A stretch of DNA of 64,000 nucleotides from Sneathiella limimaris (GCF_012932565.1 NZ_JABBYJ010000001.1:1054001-1118000); one strand, 5' to 3'. Positions 1 through 7,921 are shown, counted from the first letter of the stretch. Made by a program: numbers and translations. Notes: generated by a model from the letters alone, not told the origin.

Positions 1-725
1 GTGACGGACCGACCGGGTTGCACATCGACAATCTTGTAAGGGCCTGACCCCAGCAGGGGCTCAAGCGTTGTCTCATTGAAGGCACGAGTTTCAAAAGACA
101 CTTTGGAGAGGATTGGCATGGTCGCGACTTGCAGTGCCAAGCCCCGGGTTAAAGCATTTTTGTTGAAGTCAAATCGGACAGAAGCCGGTCCCGTAATCTT
201 TGCGCTTTCAATGTCCTTATAGGAGACTTGATAACGAGGGTGACCTTCATTTTTGAGGGTTTCGAAACTGAAAACGATATCGTCCGGTGTGATGGGGGAG
301 CCATCATGGAACTGCGGTCCTTCGCGCAAATGAAATTCCACCCATTTGCCGTCAGGATCCAAATCGGCTTCCTTCGCAACGAGCCCATAGACCGCATCCG
401 GCTCATCATGGGCGCGGGTCATCAGGGTGGCGAAATTGAAGAAAAGATCACCACCCTTGTCGGAATTCAGAACCTCAGAAACCCCTTTGAGGATAAAGGG
501 GTTTACACTGTCAAAACTATTGAGGTTACGAAGGCGAATGCTACCGCCCTTGGGTGCGTTTGGATCGACATAGTCAAAATGGGCAAAATCAGCGCCATAT
601 TTCAGGTTGCCAAAACTGGAAAGCCCGTGAGTTTTTATGCCTTGCTCCGCAGCGATTGCAGACTGCAGGCTTAGTGCACCGACAAGAATGAGGGACGCGG
701 ATTTCAAAGCGGAAAGGAAGCGCAT
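1..725 (-). CDS. YejA-like peptide/microcin C ABC transporter substrate-binding protein, partial
   Basis: This is the N-terminal 241 residues of a family 5 extracellular solute-binding protein; the C-terminus lies beyond base 1. It starts with a signal peptide (MRFLSALKSASLILVGALSL, cleavage near A-I-A-A) and then has K-T-H-G-L-S, D-Y-V-D-P-N-A-P-K-G-G and N-P-F-I-L-K-G, which are typical of the YejA subgroup. The start ATG at 725 follows an AGAGGA ribosome site and lies only 14 bases after the stop of an upstream paralogue with the same motifs. The two are therefore a tandem duplicate in one operon, and permease/ATPase genes (yejB, yejE, yejF type) would be expected just outside the window. 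The likely role is periplasmic binding of oligopeptides; the exact ligand cannot be read from sequence. Confidence 0.85.
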   Translation of the reverse strand, partial: MRFLSALKSASLILVGALSLQSAIAAEQGIKTHGLSSFGNLKYGADFAHFDYVDPNAPKGGSIRLRNLNSFDSVNPFILKGVSEVLNSDKGGDLFFNFATLMTRAHDEPDAVYGLVAKEADLDPDGKWVEFHLREGPQFHDGSPITPDDIVFSFETLKNEGHPRYQVSYKDIESAKITGPASVRFDFNKNALTRGLALQVATMPILSKVSFETRAFNETTLEPLLGSGPYKIVDVQPGRSV

Positions 726-739
726 CAGTTATCCTCTTG

Positions 740-2599
740 CTAGTTGGAGTCTTTTTTCAGAGTTTCCAAGCCTTCTTTCAGCTTCCGTTGTTTTTCGGGA
801 TCAACCCACCAGGCGGTAATATCAGTGCCTTGGGATGGGTAGACATCTGTCTTGCCAAATTTGTTCCAGTAAGCAATTCGTTCATAGGCAGAGGTGAATT
901 GCGGGATAATATAGAAATTCCAGGTCAGCACGCGATCCAGTGCCCGAACAATCGGCTTCAGGCTTTCATAATCCGGTGCCGAGATCAGCCGCTCAATCAG
1001 ATCATCAACAACGGGGTTATCAATCCCCATCAGGTTTCGGCTACCGGGACGCTTACCAGCTGCACTGCCCCAAAATTCCCGCTGTTCATTGCCGGGACTA
1101 ATGGATTGGCCAAAAACAGACGTGACAATATCGAAATCATAATTGCGGAGCCGTTCCGTATATTGGGCGGTATCGACAACGCGGGACGTAGCAGTAACCC
1201 CCAATTTTTCGAGATTTTTGATAAAGGGGCCAAGAATACGAAGGCTGTTCGGGTCATAGGCCAGAAACTCGATTTCTAGCGGCTTTCCGGTTTTTGGATC
1301 GATCAGCTTGCCATCCTTCACATCCCATCCGGCTTTTTTCAGGATTGCTTTTGCAGCTCGTAGCGGCTTGCGATCCCGCCCGGAACCATCCGAGACAGGG
1401 GGCTCGTAAGCTGGGCCAAAGACGCGCTCAGGAACTTTCCCCCGGTATTCTTCGAGGATTTCCAGCTCTTTCCCCTCCGGTTTTCCCGTTGCGGCCATGA
1501 CGGAGTTATAAAAGAAGCTGTTGGTCCGTTCATACTGATCGTAGAAGATATTTTTATTGAGCCATTCAAAATCGAAAGCATAGGACAGGGCTTCGCGTAA
1601 AGCCGGGTCCTGAAACTTTTCTTTGCGGAGGTTATAGACATATCCCTGCTGCCCCGCTGGCGTTTTGCTGGGAATATTTTCCTTAACAACAAGGCCTTTC
1701 TTCAAGGCGGGGAAATCATATCCCGTAGCCCAGTTTTTTGCGCTATTTTCAGCCCTGAAATCATATTCGCCGGCTTTAAAGGCTTCCAGCAGAACGGAGC
1801 TATCCCGATAATAGTCATAGCGATAAGTATCAAAGTTATAGCGGCCTTTATTTATGGGCAGATCTTTTCCCCAATAATCCTTCACCCGCTCGTATTCTAT
1901 GAAGCGATTGGCTTCAAACTCTTTGATTTTATAGGGGCCGGATCCCATGATCGGATCAAGGGTAGTAGAGGTAAAGTCCCTGTTCTCAAAGTGCTTTTTG
2001 GATAGGACTGGCAGAAGTTGGCCCACAATTTGCGGGAGTTCCCGATTGGGTGGACCCGTGAATGTGAACTTAATCCGGTGATCATCCAGAATGATGCCTT
2101 CTTTCACATTGGCATAGTAATAGCGAAAAAGGGGCCGTCCATGCTCCTTAACCATTTGCAGGCTAAAGATCAGATCCTCGGCAGTGATGGGGGTGCCATC
2201 ATGAAAACGTGCTTCGGGACGCAAGTTAAAAATGGCGAAGCTGAGATCATCAGCAACTTCGACAGTTTCTGCGATCAACCCATATTCTGCGCTTGGGGAA
2301 TCAGCGGGCTGGGTCATCAGGGTTTCAAAGGTAAGTCCCAAGCCAGAAGCACTGTTTCCCTTTGAAATGAAGGGATTTAGGTTGTCAAAACCTCCAAGTG
2401 CGGAGAGTTTGATCTGCCCACCTTTCGGTGCATCGGGGTTGACATAATCCAGATGCGGAAAATCGGCTGGATATTTTAACGGGCCCGCAAGAGAGAGCCC
2501 GTGAGATTTTGTTGTCTTTACATCACTGGCCGAGGCAAGGGCTGGAACAACAAGAAAAGAGATAAGTGCCAAGCTGGCTGCAGACTTGAGTAAATTCAT
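740..2599 (-). CDS. YejA-like peptide/microcin C ABC transporter substrate-binding protein
   Basis: A 619-residue periplasmic binding protein of solute-binding family 5. It has a clear signal peptide (about residues 1-24, ending A-S-A-S), then the YejA-type opening with S-H-G-L-S and H-L-D-Y-V-N-P-D-A-P-K-G-G, and the family segments F-H-D-G-T-P-I-T-A-E-D and G-S-G-P-Y-K-I. The length matches YejA (about 600 residues). It is followed 14 bases later by a second, shorter-visible paralogue in the same direction. Known YejA-type systems import oligopeptides and microcin C-like compounds; that this copy does so is inferred from family membership. An 82-base gap separates it from the hisN-type gene upstream, so it may have its own promoter. 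Confidence 0.88.
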   Translation of the reverse strand: MNLLKSAASLALISFLVVPALASASDVKTTKSHGLSLAGPLKYPADFPHLDYVNPDAPKGGQIKLSALGGFDNLNPFISKGNSASGLGLTFETLMTQPADSPSAEYGLIAETVEVADDLSFAIFNLRPEARFHDGTPITAEDLIFSLQMVKEHGRPLFRYYYANVKEGIILDDHRIKFTFTGPPNRELPQIVGQLLPVLSKKHFENRDFTSTTLDPIMGSGPYKIKEFEANRFIEYERVKDYWGKDLPINKGRYNFDTYRYDYYRDSSVLLEAFKAGEYDFRAENSAKNWATGYDFPALKKGLVVKENIPSKTPAGQQGYVYNLRKEKFQDPALREALSYAFDFEWLNKNIFYDQYERTNSFFYNSVMAATGKPEGKELEILEEYRGKVPERVFGPAYEPPVSDGSGRDRKPLRAAKAILKKAGWDVKDGKLIDPKTGKPLEIEFLAYDPNSLRILGPFIKNLEKLGVTATSRVVDTAQYTERLRNYDFDIVTSVFGQSISPGNEQREFWGSAAGKRPGSRNLMGIDNPVVDDLIERLISAPDYESLKPIVRALDRVLTWNFYIIPQFTSAYERIAYWNKFGKTDVYPSQGTDITAWWVDPEKQRKLKEGLETLKKDSN

Positions 2600-2681
2600 T
2601 TTTCCCTGTTCGCATGTGTTTATTGCCTAACAACATGGGGGTAAATGGCTTTAACATCAAGAGGGAATGGCGCCCGGCTTC

Positions 2682-3461
2682 TTAACTTTTCAGAACGTCA
2701 AGGGTGGCTTCATGCAATGCAGAATTGCCTGTTGCCAGCACATAGCCCGGGTTTGTCAGGGTGAGTGGATTGCCATCCCAGTCTGAAATCTGACCACCAG
2801 CATTCTCAACAACTGGCACAAGTGCACAATAGTCAAAGGGCTTCATGTCTGCGTCAGCAACGATATCAACGAAGCCTTGTGACAGCAGGGCATAGGCGTA
2901 ACTGTCATATCCAAAACGGATCCGACGAACAGTCTCGGTCAATTTTTGATATTGCGGACCTTTGACGCTTTTGAACAGCTCAATCCCGTAGGAGAAGAGT
3001 GAGGCGGTCTGCACGTCAGTGATGTCTGCATTGGTTTGGATTTTGGTGCCGTTAAAGGTTGTCTCACCATTTGCGCCTACCCATCTCTCACCGGAAATCG
3101 GCTGATCGATCACACCCATCACAGGTTTTCCGTTCCGGGTGAGGCCAATCAATGTGGCAAATGTCGGGGCACCAGAAATAAAGGAGTGGGTCCCATCGAT
3201 CGGATCCAGGACCCATACATATTCAGCGTCCGTGCGGACCTGTCCATGTTCCTCGCCATAAATTCCATGTTCCGGGTAATGCGCTTCGATAATCTTGCGC
3301 ATGGCCATCTCGGCATTTTGGTCGGCAATTGTCACAGGACTCAAATCGTCCTTGCTGACAATTTCAATTTTTTTCCGGTAAAGGGGGCGAATGATCTCGC
3401 CTGCGGCATCAGCCAGCTTGCTGGCGAGATCAATAAACTCAGAAGGTACCTGGTTCGACAT
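2682..3461 (-). CDS. hisN: Inositol-monophosphatase-family histidinol-phosphatase
   Basis: A 259-residue member of the inositol monophosphatase superfamily. The metal-binding residues are visible: G-E-E-H-G at about residues 69-73, D-P-I-D-G-T-H-S at 86-93 and the distal P-F-D-Y-C motif near residue 210 followed by E-N-A-G-G. Family members of this length in alphaproteobacteria are usually histidinol-phosphatases, which remove phosphate from L-histidinol phosphate in the penultimate step of histidine synthesis; inositol-1-phosphatase or another sugar-phosphatase activity remains possible. No other his gene is in the window. The start lies 16 bases after the stop of the cytochrome c gene, so the two are probably co-transcribed. 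Confidence 0.8.
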   Translation of the reverse strand: MSNQVPSEFIDLASKLADAAGEIIRPLYRKKIEIVSKDDLSPVTIADQNAEMAMRKIIEAHYPEHGIYGEEHGQVRTDAEYVWVLDPIDGTHSFISGAPTFATLIGLTRNGKPVMGVIDQPISGERWVGANGETTFNGTKIQTNADITDVQTASLFSYGIELFKSVKGPQYQKLTETVRRIRFGYDSYAYALLSQGFVDIVADADMKPFDYCALVPVVENAGGQISDWDGNPLTLTNPGYVLATGNSALHEATLDVLKS

Positions 3462-3477
3462 ATTTTATGGCTGCCAC

Positions 3478-4023
3478 TTATTCCGTTGGCAGAGGAATGT
3501 CGGATGAACCCAAAGTCCGCAAGTAAGCAATCAGATCAGCGCGGTCGCCGTCTTTCTTGAGACCTGCGAAGGACATTTTTGTGCCCTTGATGTAATCTTT
3601 AGGCTTGGTCAGGAAGGCGTTTAGCTCTTCATAGCCCCAGGTGCCGCCCATCTCAACCAGAGCGCTGGAGTATGAGAAATCAGCGTGAGCGCCTTTGTTG
3701 TTGCCCAGAACTTTATATAGGTTCGGACCAATTTTATTTGCGCCGCCTTCTTCAACAGTGTGGCAGGCAGCACATTTCTTGAAGATTTTTTCGCCTTCAG
3801 CTGGATCCGCTGCTGCCATCAAAACAGCGAGTGATGGACCAGCATCTTTCTCTTCAGCAGCACCGCCAGCAGGGGCTTCTGCAGCGCCTGTATCAATCAC
3901 ATAGGAAGGTGTTTCCGGCATTGTTGGGGAAACGGCGATATTAGCGATTTCATTAATGGCTACAACTGCAAGCGCGCCTCCGAGTACCGCGCCAGCAATT
4001 TTATTTAGCTCAAAACTGTTCAT
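3478..4023 (-). CDS. cycM: Membrane-anchored class I cytochrome c (CycM type)
   Basis: A 181-residue protein with an uncleaved hydrophobic N-terminal anchor (about residues 8-30), an Ala/Gly/Pro/Glu-rich linker to about residue 70 and a cytochrome c domain. The haem-binding motif is C-A-A-C-H (Cys84, Cys87, His88), and Met150 in G-T-K-M-S-F-A-G is the probable sixth ligand. This is the layout of the membrane-bound cytochrome c552/CycM of rhizobia, which passes electrons from the bc1 complex to terminal oxidase at the periplasmic face of the membrane. It is transcribed divergently from kdsB, an arrangement common in alphaproteobacteria. Confidence 0.9.
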   Translation of the reverse strand: MNSFELNKIAGAVLGGALAVVAINEIANIAVSPTMPETPSYVIDTGAAEAPAGGAAEEKDAGPSLAVLMAAADPAEGEKIFKKCAACHTVEEGGANKIGPNLYKVLGNNKGAHADFSYSSALVEMGGTWGYEELNAFLTKPKDYIKGTKMSFAGLKKDGDRADLIAYLRTLGSSDIPLPTE

Positions 4024-4186
4024 TGCTTACCTCAGCTCTTCTATTCTGGAGGGTAGCTCTACCAAACACGGCAGAAAAAAGCGAGGGGAATTTAACGGGT
4101 TTTGCTTCGAAAGTCCAAGGCGTATAAAAAGTAAGCGATTTTGACACACTTTCAGCAGCAATTTTCGACCCAGGAGCAAAAGCACT

Positions 4187-4933
4187 ATGTCAAATGGTAA
4201 AGGACCCGTCGTTGTAATTCCGGCAAGAATGGCCTCTACACGTCTTCCCGGTAAACCCTTGGCGGAAATCGCAGGGGAGCCCATGATTGTGCAGGTCCTG
4301 AAAAGAGCCCTGGAGGCCGATATTGGTCCGGTAATTGTCGCTTGTGCAGAACGTGAGATTGCTGATGCCGTCAAGAAGGCTGGAGGAGAGGCCATTTTGA
4401 CCCGACCTGATCATCCTTCTGGTTCAGATCGTGTTTATGAAGCGCTGGAGACTTTTGACCCTGATCAGAAATATGACTCAGTTGTGAATTTGCAGGGTGA
4501 TTTGCCTGCTTTGGATCCCGCGGCAGTGATAGCGTCTTATGATGCTTTGCAGAAAAACCAGGCAGATATCGCGACGTTGGTGGCTGAAATTGAAGATCCA
4601 GAAGAATTGGATGATGAAAACGCAGTAAAAGCTGTTGTCAGTTTTAAAGAAGGGGAGAAAATTGGGCGCGCTATCTGGTTTTCCCGCTTGAAAGCGCCCT
4701 GGGGGGAGGGCCCCCACTATCACCATATTGGAATCTACGCCTATCAACGTGTTGCCCTGAAAGCCTTTATTGGTATGCCACCATCCCCTTTGGAGAAGCG
4801 GGAAAAGCTTGAGCAATTGCGGGCGCTGGAGGCTGGGATGAGGATTGATGCAGCTTGCGTTGACACAGTTCCTCTAGGAGTGGATACTCCGCAAGATTTG
4901 GAGCGAATTCGGTCCCTGATGGAGAAAAAGTAA
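4187..4933 (+). CDS. kdsB: 3-deoxy-manno-octulosonate cytidylyltransferase
   Basis: A 248-residue nucleotidyltransferase that activates Kdo with CTP to give CMP-Kdo for lipopolysaccharide core synthesis in the cytoplasm. The N-terminal nucleotide-binding signature I-P-A-R-M-A-S-T-R-L-P-G-K-P-L (residues 11-25) is intact, followed by D-H-P-S-G-S-D-R and V-N-L-Q-G-D-L-P (the Mg-binding Asp), and Y-H-H-I-G-I-Y-A-Y in the C-terminal half. The length matches the family. A gap of 56 bases leads to pheA on the same strand, so the two are likely one operon, as in many alphaproteobacteria. Confidence 0.95.
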   Translation: MSNGKGPVVVIPARMASTRLPGKPLAEIAGEPMIVQVLKRALEADIGPVIVACAEREIADAVKKAGGEAILTRPDHPSGSDRVYEALETFDPDQKYDSVVNLQGDLPALDPAAVIASYDALQKNQADIATLVAEIEDPEELDDENAVKAVVSFKEGEKIGRAIWFSRLKAPWGEGPHYHHIGIYAYQRVALKAFIGMPPSPLEKREKLEQLRALEAGMRIDAACVDTVPLGVDTPQDLERIRSLMEKK

Positions 4934-4989
4934 GAGTTTGGCCCAGATCCAACCGGAATTAATGACTTAAATAGAGAACCGAAACGAAA

Positions 4990-5850
4990 ATGGCAGCTCC
5001 AGATCCAGAAAATTCAATCGCCTTTCAGGGCGTTCCCGGCGCATACGGACATTTGTCGTGCAAGAAAGTCTTTCCAGACATGGAAGCAATCCCTTGTGAG
5101 ACCTTTTTGGATGCCATCAAAATGGTGCGGGAAGAAAAAGCCCTTTATGCCATGATCCCCATCGAGAACTCTCTAGGGGGGCGGGTTGCGGATATTCATC
5201 ATCTGCTACCAGAAAGCGGTCTTTATACGATCGGAGAGCATTTCCAGTCCGTCCAGCACCAATTGCTGGGGGTGGCAGGTTCGACTTTGGCAGACGTAAA
5301 AGCTGTTCACAGCCACGAGCAGGCTCTCTCTCAATGCCGGAACTTCATCCGGGAGCTTGGAATAGAGCCAATCATTCATGCCGATACCGCGGGTTCAGCA
5401 AAAATGGTGGCTGAGCTGGGTGATAAAAGTCAGGCTTCCATTGCTTCAAGCCTTGCGGGTGAAATTTATGGGCTGGATGTCTTGCGTGAGCGTGTGGAAG
5501 ATCGGCTGGGCAATACGACCCGCTTTTTGATCCTGTCCCGGGTCAGAAAAGATCCGAGCGTCAAGGGCGATCCTTGTATGACCAGTTTTGTTTTTCAGGT
5601 TCGTAGCCGGCCTGCCGCCCTTTATAAGGCACTTGGCGGTTTTGCGACGAATGGGCTTAATGTTACCAAGCTGGAGAGCTATATCACGGATGAAAGCTTC
5701 GAGGCAGCTCAGTTCTACATTGATGTGGAAGGGCATCCAGAAGAGGCGGCCATGGCACGTGCGATGGAGGAGCTGCAGTTTTTTTCCGCCAAGGTAAAAA
5801 TTCTGGGTGTATACCCACAACATCCATACCGGCGGCAATATAGCGCGTAA
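4990..5850 (+). CDS. pheA: Prephenate dehydratase
   Basis: A 286-residue monofunctional prephenate dehydratase, which converts prephenate to phenylpyruvate for phenylalanine synthesis. The catalytic domain spans about residues 8-185 (F-Q-G-V-P-G-A-Y-G-H start, I-P-I-E-N-S-L-G-G-R, and the N-T-T-R-F-L catalytic segment near residue 175). A C-terminal ACT regulatory domain (about 198-275) contains A-L-Y-K-A-L-G-G-F and K-L-E-S-Y-I. The usual E-S-R-P allosteric motif reads E-S-Y-I, a variant I recall from alphaproteobacterial homologues. There is no chorismate mutase domain. It lies 56 bases after kdsB. Confidence 0.94.
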   Translation: MAAPDPENSIAFQGVPGAYGHLSCKKVFPDMEAIPCETFLDAIKMVREEKALYAMIPIENSLGGRVADIHHLLPESGLYTIGEHFQSVQHQLLGVAGSTLADVKAVHSHEQALSQCRNFIRELGIEPIIHADTAGSAKMVAELGDKSQASIASSLAGEIYGLDVLRERVEDRLGNTTRFLILSRVRKDPSVKGDPCMTSFVFQVRSRPAALYKALGGFATNGLNVTKLESYITDESFEAAQFYIDVEGHPEEAAMARAMEELQFFSAKVKILGVYPQHPYRRQYSA

Positions 5851-5951
5851 CCCTTGCTTTCTGCTTAAAAGCACAATATAAGCACCTGCAAATTTAGGAT
5901 GGCTGTCGGCTGAAATTATTGGCGGCAGCCCATTTTGTAAGGTGTATTCAA

Positions 5952-6515
5952 ATGGAAGTTCTCAAATCCATGACAAATTTGCAGCGGTTCTTTTTGGTAA
6001 CCGGGATTGTTGCAATGACTGTTGTTGTGACGTCCTCCAACATTTTGGTGGAAATTCCGATTAATGATTGGCTGACATGGGGTGCGCTGAGCTATCCTTT
6101 CGCCTTTCTGGTCACAGACCTAACCAACAGGGCGCTAGGGCCATCCAGGGCTCGCATTGTTGTTTATGTGGGATTTGTTGCGGCAGTTGCCATGTCTCTG
6201 ATCTTGGCGGATAGCCGGATCGCACTGGCTTCAGGCTCTGCGTTTCTCCTATCACACTTGCTGGATATCTTTATGTTCGACCGGTTGCGCAAAGCGACCT
6301 GGTGGAAAGCTCCGGTATTTTCATCCGTAATCGCTTCATTCCTCGATACACTGCTGTTCTTCACGCTGGCCTTCGCCGGCACAGGCCTGCCATGGCAAAC
6401 ATGGGCACTCGGAGACTATGGAATCAAGCTGGCAATGGTTGTTGTACTGATTTTGCCATTCCGCGGAATGATGAAATACACAGACCCATTGACATTAGCA
6501 GGTACTGCTAGATAG
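5952..6515 (+). CDS. Queuosine precursor transporter (YhhQ/VUT family)
   Basis: A 187-residue integral membrane protein with about six hydrophobic segments. Diagnostic pieces are F-L-V-T-D-L-T-N-R (family L-x-x-D-x-x-N/Y signature), S-H-L-L-D-I-F-M-F-D-R-L-R and the following W-W-K-A-P. YhhQ-family proteins import queuosine precursors (preQ0/preQ1) across the inner membrane for tRNA modification; substrate is inferred. The reading frame is open from a TTG at 5919, but ATG 5952 with a TAAGGTG ribosome site eight bases upstream is the better start. I did not recognise a preQ1 riboswitch in the 100 bases upstream. Confidence 0.85.
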   Translation: MEVLKSMTNLQRFFLVTGIVAMTVVVTSSNILVEIPINDWLTWGALSYPFAFLVTDLTNRALGPSRARIVVYVGFVAAVAMSLILADSRIALASGSAFLLSHLLDIFMFDRLRKATWWKAPVFSSVIASFLDTLLFFTLAFAGTGLPWQTWALGDYGIKLAMVVVLILPFRGMMKYTDPLTLAGTAR

Positions 6516-6521
6516 AATTTT

Positions 6522-6607
6522 CCAAAAAAAAGGGCCGAGTAAAAACCCGGCCCCAAGTAAGGGAGGAAACGCTCTCTCTCGAGAGCAGTCAGTGTGTGTG
6601 TGCTGAC
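6522..6607 (-). ncRNA. Candidate trans-acting small RNA with anti-Shine-Dalgarno loop
   Basis: Read on the minus strand, this interval is a compact small-RNA gene. A GUCAG/CUGAC hairpin (6588-6607) is followed by a perfect GCUCUC-gaga-GAGAGC hairpin (6571-6586), an unpaired pyrimidine-rich stretch GUUUCCUCCCUUACUU (6555-6570) complementary to ribosome-binding sites, and an intrinsic terminator (GGGCCGGGU-UUUU-ACUCGGCCC plus eight U, 6524-6553). The terminator stem closes with a G-U pair on the minus strand but has an A-C mismatch on the plus strand, so the minus reading is favoured. A promoter-like pair lies just upstream. Exposed UCCUCC loops are known from alphaproteobacterial sRNAs such as the CcsR type; homology to those is not shown. 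The 5' end is approximate. Confidence 0.55.
6524..6553 (-). terminator. Rho-independent terminator of the sRNA candidate
   Basis: Nine-base-pair GC-rich stem (arms 6532-6540 and 6545-6553) with a UUUU loop, followed on the minus strand by eight U (A-run 6524-6531). On the plus strand the stem has a mismatch and no T-tract follows, so it would serve the upstream transporter gene poorly. Confidence 0.75.
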
Positions 6608-6612
6608 AACCC

Positions 6613-6649
6613 ATATATTGCACCTGCGAAAACAAATCGCAAGTGCAAT
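6613..6649 (-). promoter_or_regulatory. Promoter-like element within an inverted repeat, upstream of the sRNA candidate
   Basis: On the minus strand CTTGCG (6638-6643) and CAATATAT (6613-6620) are separated by 17 bases, resembling a promoter (loosely heat-shock sigma-like, CTTG...TAT). Both elements fall on an inverted repeat with 12-base arms (6617-6628 and 6638-6649, one mismatch, outer arms ATTGCAC/GTGCAAT) around a 9-base spacer. A bound repressor or activator at the repeat could control the downstream sRNA. Function is inferred from position only. Confidence 0.45.
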
Positions 6650-6653
6650 TTCC

Positions 6654-6944
6654 CTTTTTTCTTCAGAAAATTGCATTTTTTTTGAGCTTGCACTTTGTTT
6701 GTGCACGTTGATTAATTTATGTGCGAAAAATGACCGAAAATAGGGCGTTTCCGTTAGGGTTTTCTTAAGTTTTTGAGTAGCTCAGTCGAATCTAGTGCTA
6801 CTCATTTCACCAAAATTTCCGGCTGAAAAATGTTTGCTGTCCACATTTATTTTGTAATACTTCAATTTCTAATGCTGCATCGCAACAAATGAATGTGGGG
6901 CGAATTCGATTATTTTGAATCCTACTTTGACTTTTAAAAAGGAC
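6654..6944. other. Gene-free AT-rich interval with paired repeats
   Basis: No supportable protein gene is present. Further TTGCAT/TTGCAC/GTGCAC motifs occur at 6671, 6688 and 6701. A hairpin with 8-base arms TGAGTAGC/GCTACTCA lies at 6774-6804. A longer inverted repeat pairs 6841-6852 with 6887-6898 (12 bases, one G-T wobble). A near-palindrome TGCTGC-ATC-GCAACA lies at 6873-6887. These could be a second structured RNA, or leader/operator DNA for the sRNA candidate. Confidence 0.4.
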
Positions 6945-6971
6945 AAAAAAATGAGTCGGAAAACCGACTCA
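6945..6971 (-). terminator. Rho-independent terminator of nudC
   Basis: Perfect 8-base-pair stem TGAGTCGG/CCGACTCA (6952-6959 and 6964-6971) with an AAAA loop; on the minus strand it is followed by seven T (6945-6951). It lies 30 bases beyond the nudC stop. Confidence 0.88.
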
Positions 6972-7000
6972 CTTAAAAGAATCACTGTTTAAGATTCGGG

Positions 7001-7921
7001 TTATTCTTCGACCCAAGCCTTGGCAAGTTGGTGGGCTATTGCCATCGGAGGGGACATTCTTGGTGTTTCTGTTGTGCCAGAGCGGGCCAGCATCAAGCGG
7101 ACATCCTCCTTGCTGAACCACTGCGCATCGGCAAGCTCCACCTCGTCCAAGGTGATTTCTTCTGTCAGGGCCTCTGCAAAACAGCCAATCATCAGCGAGG
7201 AAGGGTAAGGCCAGGGCTGGGAAGAGTGATAGCGCACATCTCCACATTTAACGCCAGTTTCCTCGAACACTTCGCGCCGAACACCCTGTTCGATTGTCTC
7301 TCCTGGCTCAACAAAGCCTGCCAGAGCTGAATATTGTTGCTTGGGGAAATGATGGCCAGTCCCCAGGAGACAATAATCCCCCCGGGTCACCATCATGATG
7401 ACGACAGGATCTGTTCTTGGAAAATGAGACGCGTTGCAGGCTTCATCTACACATTTGCGAGAATAGCCCAGTTCGTTGACAGCTGTTTTACAGCCACAGA
7501 CGGAGCAGAACTGATGGTTTTCGTGCCAGGCCAGCATGGATCGCGCTTGAGCCAGGGCGCCGGCTTCACCAGGTCTGAGCTGGGATGAGACAGATCGAAC
7601 ATCAATGAATTTACCCCAATCGGAGTTCGGAACTGCTTTTGGGTTTTCAATCGCTGATACATCAACAGCAAAATGTGCAGCAAAATCGGCAATACCAAGG
7701 AACACAAGTGTAGCGCCCTGATCGATAAATTCCTGTACATCTGCGAGCCCCCGCCAGTCAATGCAGGGATCGCCAGCCAGTTCAATAAGGGCTTTCAAGC
7801 GATGCATGGGAAGGAATCGAGTGGAAGGATCTGCCATCTTTTGTTCCAGCCAAACAGGATCATTACGAAACTGCGCAGCGCGATCAAAACGGTTTCCGGT
7901 AAATACGAGGGGTTTGGTCAT
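7001..7921 (-). CDS. nudC: NAD(+) diphosphatase / NADH pyrophosphatase, RNA decapping Nudix hydrolase
   Basis: A Nudix hydrolase of about 306 residues that cleaves NAD(H) to NMN(H) and AMP and, in characterised homologues, removes NAD caps from RNA. A zinc-ribbon precedes the catalytic domain (C-S-V-C-G...C-V-D-E-A-C). The Nudix box G-F-V-E-P-G-E-T-I-E...R-R-E-V-F-E-E-T-G is complete, and S-Q-P-W-P-Y-P-S-S-L-M downstream is the motif that separates NudC from other Nudix enzymes. The open frame extends to 7972, but ATG 7921 (M-T-K-P-L-V-F) with AGAGAAG upstream is the better start. It is followed by a strong terminator. Confidence 0.93.
   Translation of the reverse strand: MTKPLVFTGNRFDRAAQFRNDPVWLEQKMADPSTRFLPMHRLKALIELAGDPCIDWRGLADVQEFIDQGATLVFLGIADFAAHFAVDVSAIENPKAVPNSDWGKFIDVRSVSSQLRPGEAGALAQARSMLAWHENHQFCSVCGCKTAVNELGYSRKCVDEACNASHFPRTDPVVIMMVTRGDYCLLGTGHHFPKQQYSALAGFVEPGETIEQGVRREVFEETGVKCGDVRYHSSQPWPYPSSLMIGCFAEALTEEITLDEVELADAQWFSKEDVRLMLARSGTTETPRMSPPMAIAHQLAKAWVEE

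Noticed and set aside
5851-5951. preQ1 riboswitch upstream of the queuosine-precursor transporter
   Set aside because: No preQ1-I or preQ1-II type core could be recognised in the 100 bases upstream.
6416-6706. A 96-codon minus-strand frame across the sRNA candidate
   Set aside because: It overlaps the 3' end of the YhhQ gene and the terminator hairpins; no ribosome site and no plausible protein features. RNA structure explains the interval better.
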